This document shows, piece after piece, positions 57,736 to 64,000 of a stretch of DNA of 64,000 nucleotides. The translations under genes were made by a program, and so were the position numbers. The stretch is from Pseudomonas fluorescens (lineage in GTDB: Bacteria; Pseudomonadota; Gammaproteobacteria; Pseudomonadales; Pseudomonadaceae): assembly GCF_902497855.1 (NCBI RefSeq), contig NZ_CABVHU010000004.1, positions 248,001 to 312,000 of the forward strand, read 5' to 3'. The first letter of the stretch is position 1. Every line of letters starts with the position of its first letter. The notes beneath the pieces were generated by a model that saw only the letters and a program-made list of their open reading frames with translations, had not been told where the DNA came from and searched no databases.

Positions 57736-58415
57736 CAGGCGTGCTCCACGTGGATCGCTTCGAATTGGCTGTCATGCATCACGTCGGCTACCGAGCGACC
57801 GCTGCGAACAGCCTCGACCATGCCGTCCTGGCGGCGGGCAATACGCTCGCCAAGGTCGACCACGTTCTCGATACAGGCTGAGGGCACGAACACGGTGCCG
57901 CAGGTATCGGCGATGACATAGTCGTTCTCGCTGACATCGACGCCGGCCACTTTGATGGTCACGGCGGCATCGATCTGCACCACCCGATTGCGGGCACTGA
58001 TCATGGTCACGCCGCGGCCATAAACCGGGTAACCAATCGACTCGCTGCCGTCGATGTCCCGGCTGAATCCGTCGATCACCGTGCCGCGCACTTTCTTGCA
58101 GGCCGCTGCATTGGCGAGGATATCGCCCCAGCAGGAGATGCCTTCGATGCCACCGGCGATCACCAGCACACGGTCATCGCTGTCGATCTGTTCCAGCACG
58201 GGGGTAATCAGATGCACAGTGGGCACGTTGTCGGATTTAGGCGCCAGCAGCACGGTGCTGGCACGGCCGACAATCCTTGGGCAGTTCCACAACGGGCGAA
58301 GCCCGACGGTGGCACCCGGCAGTCCGAGGAAGTCGAGCGCATCGGAGACGGTGTTGGTATCCAGCGCTGCCAGGCGATCCAGCAAACTCTTGTTGATCAT
58401 GCTCTTGTTAATCAC
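57735..58415 (-). CDS. RraA/HMG-aldolase-like protein 1
   Basis: A 226-residue RraA-superfamily protein; Arg119-Asp120 in VIDGFSRDIDGSE; acidic residue in GISCWGDILANA. It begins LAALDTNTVSDALDFLGLPG. The GTG at 58415 (AGGGG 7 bases upstream) is preferred. An ATG 15 bp later follows a short tandem duplication (ATTAACAAGAGC / ATCAACAAGAGT). First gene of the ten-gene island, divergent from a LysR regulator 105 bp away. Confidence 0.85.
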   Translation of the reverse strand: MINKSMINKSLLDRLAALDTNTVSDALDFLGLPGATVGLRPLWNCPRIVGRASTVLLAPKSDNVPTVHLITPVLEQIDSDDRVLVIAGGIEGISCWGDILANAAACKKVRGTVIDGFSRDIDGSESIGYPVYGRGVTMISARNRVVQIDAAVTIKVAGVDVSENDYVIADTCGTVFVPSACIENVVDLGERIARRQDGMVEAVRSGRSVADVMHDSQFEAIHVEHA

Positions 58416-58465
58416 GGGAGAGCCCCTGTGGTGACGGAGGGGCCCAGTGTCGGCGAGTCAATTTG

Positions 58466-58511
58466 ATAGGTATATTACTAATCACAGAAGCCTTACATAC
58501 GTTAAACCTAT
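58466..58511. promoter_or_regulatory. Candidate LysR operator region
   Basis: The AT-rich divergent region contains ATAGGT (58466-58471) and ACCTAT (58506-58511) as distant inverted halves, plus GATAGGTATATTACTAATC, an imperfect inverted repeat. LysR activators usually bind such sites between divergent genes. Confidence 0.35.
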
Positions 58512-58520
58512 GGATTAGCC

Positions 58521-59417
58521 ATGATCAATTTCCGACTGATTCGTCACCTCTGGTTGTTCCTGGCCGTTGCCGAAGAACAGAATTTCGGTCGGGCGGCCAA
58601 GCGTCTGGGCATGTCCCAGCCACCGCTGAGCGAGCAGATCCAGGTGCTGGAGCAAGCGCTCAAGGTCAAGCTGTTTGATCGTTCGAAACGCGGAGCGAAG
58701 CTGACTCCGGTTGGAGCGGCAATTCTGCCAGCCGTGCGCAAGTTCGCCGACCAACTGGAGCGCCTGGAGCTGGCCGTGGAGGAGGCGGTGGCGGGGCAAT
58801 CGGGGATGTTGACCATCGGCGCGATTTCCACGGCCATGTTCGATGTGTTGCCGGGTTTGATCGAGCAATTAAAGAGTGATTACCCGCACCTGACGGTGTC
58901 CGTGCGGGAGATCGACAGCGTCGAAGCTTTACCGGCACTGGAAGCCGGCGACATCGACCTGGCCTTCGCCCGGCTGGACGGTGACCTCGGGGCTTCGGTC
59001 CAGTCGCTCCCGCTGTTGGAGGATCGCCTGGTGGTAGCGCTGCCCAGCGATCACCCCTTGGCTTCGCGCACCCGGATCAGCCTGTCCAGCCTGTCCAACG
59101 AGCCGTTGGTAATGTTTTCCCGCAAGGTCAGTCCGGTGTACTTCGACAATCTGATCGCCACCTGCCGGGCCAGCGGTTTCTCCCCCCGGGTGCTGCATGA
59201 AGTGCGTTCCGTCGCCTCGCAGATTGCCTTTGTCAGCTATGGCCAGGGCATCGCACTGGTGCCGGCATCCTTGAAAAAACTGGCACCGGACAATGTGGTG
59301 TTTCGAGCGCTGACCCAGAAGCTCAATGTCGTCACCACCGCGGTGGCCTGGAATGCGGATCGGCCCAATCCGGTGGTGGAGGAAGTGGTTGCCAGGTTCA
59401 GGGCCAGGGCCCTGTAG
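58521..59417 (+). CDS. LysR-family regulator of the catabolic island
   Basis: A 298-residue LysR protein; helix-turn-helix in NFGRAAKRLGMSQPPLSEQI; effector domain from about residue 90 (GMLTIGAISTAMFDVLPGLI). It belongs to the CatM/BenM-like branch by style (LRLxFAVAEEQNFGRAA type opening). Divergent from the rraA1 gene, so it most likely switches the island in response to one of its 2-oxo or CoA intermediates. Confidence 0.88.
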   Translation: MINFRLIRHLWLFLAVAEEQNFGRAAKRLGMSQPPLSEQIQVLEQALKVKLFDRSKRGAKLTPVGAAILPAVRKFADQLERLELAVEEAVAGQSGMLTIGAISTAMFDVLPGLIEQLKSDYPHLTVSVREIDSVEALPALEAGDIDLAFARLDGDLGASVQSLPLLEDRLVVALPSDHPLASRTRISLSSLSNEPLVMFSRKVSPVYFDNLIATCRASGFSPRVLHEVRSVASQIAFVSYGQGIALVPASLKKLAPDNVVFRALTQKLNVVTTAVAWNADRPNPVVEEVVARFRARAL

Positions 59418-59526
59418 GAGCAAGCTTGCTCGCGATGGACGTTAACGATAACGCGTATTTCCTGAACAAACGCGTCACCCTGTTGCTCATCATCGGAACG
59501 CCGCCCGGAGCAAGCTCGCTCCTGCA
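59411..59526. repeat. REP pair between lysR and the MFS gene
   Basis: Arms CTGTAGGAGCAAGCTTGCTC and GAGCAAGCTCGCTCCTGCAC. The linker matches that of the BIME at 55121. Confidence 0.88.
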
Positions 59527-59562
59527 CAGAGGCCATTGCCTTAAATTGTGCCGATTTTCCTG

Positions 59563-60939
59563 TCAGCCCCTCGCCACGTGCGGCTTCGTGTATCCCTTAA
59601 ATCCGGTCCGCTCTTCGATCTCTCCGGAACCGCTGATGAACCCATAACGCGACAGGTTCGGCATCAGCATCGAGGCGATGAACGTGATGCTCACAATCGC
59701 CGCGACGTAGAAGAAAAAGTACTCCTCGACCCCCTGTGAACGTAGCGACAAGGCCACATATTCCGCTGTGCCGCCGAACGCCGCATTGCCGACGGCATAC
59801 GGAAAGCCCACGCCCAGTGCGCGCACCGCAGGCGGGAACAGTTCGGCTTTGACGATCCCGGCGATCGGGGTGTAGAGCGACGCGATGGCCAGGCCGCCGA
59901 ACACCAGCAGGAACGCCATGAACGGGCTGCTGACCGACTGCAGCGTATAGAGCAGGGGGATCACCAGCAGCATGGCCAGCCCGGAAAACATCAGCATGTG
60001 CGCCTTGATCCCGATACGGTCGGCAAGCAGGCCAAACAGCGGCTGGCAGAACATGAAGCCGACCAGGGCGGCGGTCATGATGAAGCTCACCGTTTCCGGA
60101 CTGAACCCTGCGGAGATCACCAGGAACTTCTGCATGTAGGTGGTGAAGGTATAGAAGTACAGTGACCCGCCGATGGTGAAGGCCACCACCAGGGCGACAG
60201 CGCGTTTGTGCTTGAACATGCCGCGCAACGAGCCGGCATCCTTGCGGTTCATGTCTTTCTTGGTCGCAGTTTCATGCATCGCACGGCGCAGGTAGACCAC
60301 AACGATCGAGCTCAGCGCGCCGATGAAGAAAGGAATCCTCCAGCCCCACTCGCGTAATTCCTCGCCGGTGAGGGTTTGCTGGAGAATGACCACGGTCATC
60401 AAGGCCAGCAGCTGCCCGGCGATGATGGTGAAGTACTGGAAGGAGCCATAGAAGCAGCGCCGACCCGGTGTGGCGATTTCACTGATGTAGGTGGCGCCGG
60501 TGCCATATTCCGCACCCACGGACAGCCCTTGAATCAACCTGGCGACTACCAGCATCACCGGCGCGGCGACGCCGATCGTTTCATAGGTCGGCATGACCGC
60601 GATCAGCAGCGAGCCGGCGCACATCATGAATACCGAGATGATCATCGAGACCTTGCGGCCGCGAGTATCGGCAATCCAGCCGAAAATCCAGCCGCCCAGA
60701 GGGCGCATGAAAAAGCCGACCGCGAACACGCCGGCCGTTGCGAGCAGTTGGCTGGTGGTGTCGCCCTTGGGGAAAAACGAAGCCGCAAAGTAGATGGCGG
60801 TGTAGGCATAAATGAAAAAGTCGTACCACTCCACCAGATTGCCTGAGCAGGCGCCCATGATGGCCCTGACGCGATTCGGGCTTTTTCCCGGATCGTTCTC
60901 GGCGGTGTGGCTGGTTGAGTCAGTGGTTGATGCGGACAT
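59563..60939 (-). CDS. MFS dicarboxylate/metabolite:H+ symporter (MHS family, KgtP-like)
   Basis: A 458-residue, twelve-span transporter. The MHS signature is near the start (GACSGNLVEWYDFFIYAYTA); the loop 2-3 motif reads GWIFGWIADTRGRKVSM, and QGLSVGAEYGTGATYISE is the usual fourth-to-fifth-helix segment. Relatives import alpha-ketoglutarate, citrate or shikimate with protons. Substrate is unknown, but a branched dicarboxylate or 2-oxo acid fits the adjacent island. Start placed at MSASTTDST (AAGGG upstream). Confidence 0.88.
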   Translation of the reverse strand: MSASTTDSTSHTAENDPGKSPNRVRAIMGACSGNLVEWYDFFIYAYTAIYFAASFFPKGDTTSQLLATAGVFAVGFFMRPLGGWIFGWIADTRGRKVSMIISVFMMCAGSLLIAVMPTYETIGVAAPVMLVVARLIQGLSVGAEYGTGATYISEIATPGRRCFYGSFQYFTIIAGQLLALMTVVILQQTLTGEELREWGWRIPFFIGALSSIVVVYLRRAMHETATKKDMNRKDAGSLRGMFKHKRAVALVVAFTIGGSLYFYTFTTYMQKFLVISAGFSPETVSFIMTAALVGFMFCQPLFGLLADRIGIKAHMLMFSGLAMLLVIPLLYTLQSVSSPFMAFLLVFGGLAIASLYTPIAGIVKAELFPPAVRALGVGFPYAVGNAAFGGTAEYVALSLRSQGVEEYFFFYVAAIVSITFIASMLMPNLSRYGFISGSGEIEERTGFKGYTKPHVARG

Positions 60940-61141
60940 GATGTTCACCCTTTCTTCAAGGCGAGGCGATACGAGGAGCACCTTGCGGCGCCTGCAACGT
61001 TGCTGGCTCGACGGGTTGATGTGCTTAACGCAGTGGCTTTGAACCGTATGGGGACGGCGCACCGGAAGAGGGGAAACGTTGGTCGGAATTCAGCTGCTCG
61101 CTGCCCGGATCAATCGGATGGCTCAGGTAAAGAGAGGCGTG

Positions 61142-61189
61142 GTAAGTCATGGCGCAAACCCTCGAATCTTATTCTTGTAGTAAGTCATG
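61142..61189. promoter_or_regulatory. Direct repeat in the MFS/lysR intergenic region
   Basis: GTAAGTCATG occurs at 61142-61151 and again at 61180-61189. Between them CTTA (61168) and TAAG (61181) form an interrupted inverted repeat. This is the only structure I see in the 502 bp gap 60940-61441. Confidence 0.35.
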
Positions 61190-61441
61190 CGCTTTGGCGC
61201 CGACGTTGACTGCAAACTACCCCAGAGTCCGGATGCGAATAAGCCGTCAGCCCGGCCTAACTGATATACCGAAATTCTATAGCTCCCTTGCAGCCCCGGC
61301 GGGCTGGAGGACAGGCTCTGCTCGACAAGCGCCAGGCCTCACGCGACGCGGGTCTGGGGCATTCCAAGGGGCGCCATTGCGTTTACACTGACCACCACGT
61401 TCGACCATTTCGCGCCGAACCCGACTCTGACTGGCCTGGCA

Positions 61442-62365
61442 ATGGATGTCGTTCAACTCAAGACCCTGATTCACGTGGCCGAACTGGGCAGCCTCAGCAA
61501 GGCCTCCGACCGGCTGCACATCGCGCAACCGGCACTTAGCCGCCAGATTCGATTACTGGAAAAAGAACTCGGCACCTACCTGTTCGACCGGCATGGCCGC
61601 GGCATGGAAATTACCGATGCCGGCCGCGAAGTGTTGGCGCATGCCACCCGGATCATGGAAGAAATGGAGTCCATTCGAAGTTCGGTGGTGGGGGGCAAGG
61701 CTTCTTTTCGCGGAACGGTGGTCATCGGTACGACACCGACGGTAGCCGAAATCGTCACCGTGCCCCTGGTGCGCAAAATCAAGGAGGCACATCCGGATCT
61801 CGCCATCCGGTTTTCCTCGGCCTTCAGCGGTTACCTGCTCGATTGGGTGCAACGTGGCGAACTGGAGCTGGCGATCTCCTACGATCCGCAACCCCTGCAT
61901 ACGCTGCGGATCGTGCCGGTGATGATGGAGAATTTGCTGCTGGTGGGTCCCGCCAGCGCCAACCTGTGCCTGGATACGCCGGTGTCGTTCGAGTCGCTGG
62001 CCGAGCAGTCGCTGGTGTTGCCGAGCGCCAAACACAGCCTGCGGGTGATTCTGGATAATTGCGCGCGGGAAGTCGGGATCAAGCTCAGGACCAGCGTCGA
62101 AGCCGACTCCTTTGGCGCCATGATCGACCTGGTCCGCAATGGCTTCGGTTTCACTGCGTTGCCTTTGGCCTCGATTTACCGGCAGATCGAAGCGGGCGTG
62201 CTCAGTGCCGCGCCCCTGGTCGACCCCGTTCCGATGCGCAAACTGGTCCAAGTCTTTCCCGCTGACAGGCGAGTCAGTCCGGCGGCGAAATTTGTCGGGG
62301 ATGCGTTTATAGAGATTGCCGCCGATCTGGTCAATCGCAAGATATGGGCCGGGTACCTGCTCTGA
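61442..62365 (+). CDS. LysR-family regulator
   Basis: A 307-residue LysR protein of the CbI/Nac-like style. Helix-turn-helix GSLSKASDRLHIAQPALSRQ; effector domain beginning GTVVIGTTPTVAEIVTVPLV. It is divergent from the MFS carrier, so it probably controls uptake, separately from the island's own LysR. The ligand is unknown. Confidence 0.87.
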   Translation: MDVVQLKTLIHVAELGSLSKASDRLHIAQPALSRQIRLLEKELGTYLFDRHGRGMEITDAGREVLAHATRIMEEMESIRSSVVGGKASFRGTVVIGTTPTVAEIVTVPLVRKIKEAHPDLAIRFSSAFSGYLLDWVQRGELELAISYDPQPLHTLRIVPVMMENLLLVGPASANLCLDTPVSFESLAEQSLVLPSAKHSLRVILDNCAREVGIKLRTSVEADSFGAMIDLVRNGFGFTALPLASIYRQIEAGVLSAAPLVDPVPMRKLVQVFPADRRVSPAAKFVGDAFIEIAADLVNRKIWAGYLL

Positions 62366-62920
62366 ATACGTTGCCGATCACATTGATAGCAATGCACTGG
62401 CACTTGCAATAACCAAGTCGGAAAACAGAGACCTGTTCTACAAAAATAACTTGCCGGTATTTAATATTTAAATTGCTGATTGTCGGACAATTACTTTGAT
62501 TGGGTTAGTCCGGAAATTATTTTTCGACAGCGCATGCGTTGTTCTCAGGCGTTTGCGGGCGCAACTCGATTTGACTTCAAAAAAACACTAGACGGTTGAT
62601 TTAAAATTGTGTCAGTTTTCTTTCGCCTTCATTGGGCGAGTGATAGGACGATCTCGCCAGAGATTGTCGTCATCCAAAAAAAAACTGCTCCATAGCCAAA
62701 CAAAGCTCTACGGTACCAACACCAACACCAACACCAACACCAACACCAACACCAACACCGGAACCCGGGACACCACCTACGACTTCAACGCCGACGCCGG
62801 CCGATAGCATTATAGGTCGCGGAACAATAAGTTGTTATTAAGTTGTAAGCAGTACTCACAATAAAAAGATCGGGCAGACCTCGCCAGCCATGGCAAGGGC
62901 TGACACCTCAGGAAGAACCC
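62366..62920. other. Intergenic region before the type I secretion gene
   Basis: An AT-rich left part (62400-62620) passes into the hexanucleotide repeat at 62715-62759. I see no convincing gene. A Pro-Thr-rich frame crosses the repeat but has no start codon. Confidence 0.5.
62715..62759. repeat. ACCAAC hexanucleotide tandem repeat
   Basis: Seven perfect ACCAAC units plus a half unit (45 bp). Reading frames across it encode Thr-Asn, Pro-Thr or Gln-His runs. It lies about 160 bp upstream of the transporter start. Confidence 0.92.
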
Positions 62921-64000
62921 ATGAAGATGGCAAAGAGCCCGGCTACTACGCCGTTAATCAAGTCGCTGGGCGACTATAAGAGCATCCTGATCAGCGCCGG
63001 TTGTTTTACGGCATTGATTAACGTGCTGATGCTGGTTCCGTCGATTTATATGCTCCAGGTGTATGACCGCGTATTGTCGTCGCAAAACGAAACGACGCTG
63101 GCCATGCTGACTTTAATGGTCGTCGGGTTCTTTGCGTTCATCGGGCTACTGGAGATTGTGCGCAGTTTTATCGTTATCCGTATCGGTAGCCAACTGGAGC
63201 GTCGTTTCAACGTGCGGGTCTATCAGGCCGCGTTCGAGCGCAACCTGTTCAAGGGCGAAGGCAACGCCGGGCAAGCCCTGGGCGACTTGACCCATATTCG
63301 CCAGTTCGTCACCGGCCCGGCATTGTTTGCCTTCTTCGATGCGCCGTGGTTTCCGGTTTATCTGTTGGTGATTTATCTGTTCGATGTCTGGCTCGGCGTG
63401 TTTGCCACGGTGGGCGCGGTGTTGCTGATCGGCCTTGCCTGCCTCAACGAAACGATGACCAAAAAGCCCTTGGGCGAAGCTGCCGGCTTTTCCCAGAAGT
63501 CCAGCCAGCTGGCCACCAGTCACCTGCATAACGCCGAAACCATTCAAGCGATGGGCATGCTCGGAGCGCTGCGCAAGCGCTGGTTTGAGGTGCATTCACG
63601 CTTTCTCGGCTTGCAGAATCAGGCCAGTGACACCGGCGCGGTCATCAGCTCCCTGAGCAAGACCTTGCGGCTGTGCCTGCAATCCCTGGTGCTGGGCCTC
63701 GGCGCGTTGCTGGTGATCAAGGGCGACATGACCGCCGGGATGATGATCGCCGGCTCGATCCTGATGGGCCGGGTGCTCAGCCCCATCGATCAGCTGATCG
63801 CCGTGTGGAAACAGTGGAGCGGCGCCAAACTCGCTTACCGCCGGCTTGATGACTTGTTGCGCGCCTTCCCGCCGAGTGACGAGGCCATGGCGTTGCCGGC
63901 TCCGAAAGGCCAGATCACGTTCGAGCAGGTCAGCGCCGGTCCACCGGGACAACGGGCGGCGACCTTGCACCTGGTGAGCTTCAGCCTGGGCGCCGGTGAC
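62921..64000 (+). CDS. Type I secretion ABC transporter (PrtD/AprD-like), 5' part
   Basis: The first 360 codons; the frame is still open at the window end. An ABC exporter membrane domain: LMLVPSIYMLQVYDRVLSSQ is a signature of PrtD/LapB/HasD-type inner-membrane components, and LATSHLHNAETIQAMGML follows. The nucleotide-binding domain starts near residue 325 (GQITFEQVSAG) and continues beyond the window. GGAAGAA precedes the ATG. It would export a protease, lipase, haemophore or adhesin with an adaptor and TolC-like channel, probably encoded just to the right. Confidence 0.9.
   Translation, partial: MKMAKSPATTPLIKSLGDYKSILISAGCFTALINVLMLVPSIYMLQVYDRVLSSQNETTLAMLTLMVVGFFAFIGLLEIVRSFIVIRIGSQLERRFNVRVYQAAFERNLFKGEGNAGQALGDLTHIRQFVTGPALFAFFDAPWFPVYLLVIYLFDVWLGVFATVGAVLLIGLACLNETMTKKPLGEAAGFSQKSSQLATSHLHNAETIQAMGMLGALRKRWFEVHSRFLGLQNQASDTGAVISSLSKTLRLCLQSLVLGLGALLVIKGDMTAGMMIAGSILMGRVLSPIDQLIAVWKQWSGAKLAYRRLDDLLRAFPPSDEAMALPAPKGQITFEQVSAGPPGQRAATLHLVSFSLGAGD

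Noticed and set aside
62607..62807. 66-codon frame containing a Thr-Asn repeat
   Set aside because: The repeat keeps all frames open; no supporting SD or homologous features. Kept only as a repeat.

Overview
The window reads as chromosomal DNA of a fluorescent-group Pseudomonas (P. fluorescens/P. koreensis-like). Support for this: GC-rich genes with strong third-position GC bias; an mtlR-mtlEFGK mannitol locus; a mexEF-oprN/mexT/mexS efflux locus; a class II PHA synthase; the Pseudomonas-type small family DUF1652; and at least eleven REP/BIME palindromes of the 'tGTAGGAGCgAGCTTGCTCGCgA' kind between genes. I saw no tRNA, rRNA, CRISPR array, prophage or insertion sequence.

Layout. (1) 1-4973: mannitol/polyol ABC importer (mtlK partial, mtlG, mtlF, mtlE) and its AraC activator mtlR, with a readable promoter in front of mtlE. 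(2) 5047-6342: a glycosyltransferase. (3) 6425-16868: a large phosphorelay island with two single-domain receivers, three hybrid histidine kinases, stand-alone CheR and CheB, and a KaiC-like double ATPase overlapping a kinase whose N-terminal receiver looks degenerate. (4) 17186-21704: a membrane TPR/HEAT protein, divergent from an aaeXAB-like efflux operon whose FUSC permease carries a frameshift. (5) 21982-33689: oprN-mexF-mexE, a lone phaC, a DUF1059 protein, a prlF-yhaV toxin-antitoxin pair with a self-contained promoter/operator, then mexT and mexS. The mexS-mexT-mexEF-oprN set looks interrupted between mexT and mexE. (6) 33881-42914: an orphan ORF, an unknown protein overlapping a MocR-type regulator, pgm, pirin, a UvrD-like helicase and a DUF1652 protein. 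(7) 43178-49665: a polyamine-related block (AraC regulator with a SnoaL-like domain, FAD amine oxidase, cupin, PotF-like binding protein, sad, ptrR). (8) 49720-62365: a catabolic island of ten co-directional genes (three RraA-type aldolases, aminotransferase, split ThDP decarboxylase, acyl-CoA dehydrogenase, class III CoA transferase, MaoC-type hydratase, CitE-type lyase) with two LysR regulators and a dicarboxylate-type MFS carrier. (9) 62921-end: start of a type I secretion ABC transporter, preceded by a hexanucleotide repeat.

The strongest candidate for an undescribed system is region 8. Its last four genes match the itaconate/methylsuccinate route to pyruvate and acetyl-CoA. The upstream genes (transaminase, 2-oxo acid decarboxylase, three HMG-aldolase-like proteins) would let 4-methyl-, 4-methylene- or 4-hydroxy-4-methylglutamate feed into it. 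These gamma-substituted glutamates are known plant metabolites. This is a hypothesis from gene content. The KaiC/pseudo-receiver kinase pair in region 3 is the second candidate.
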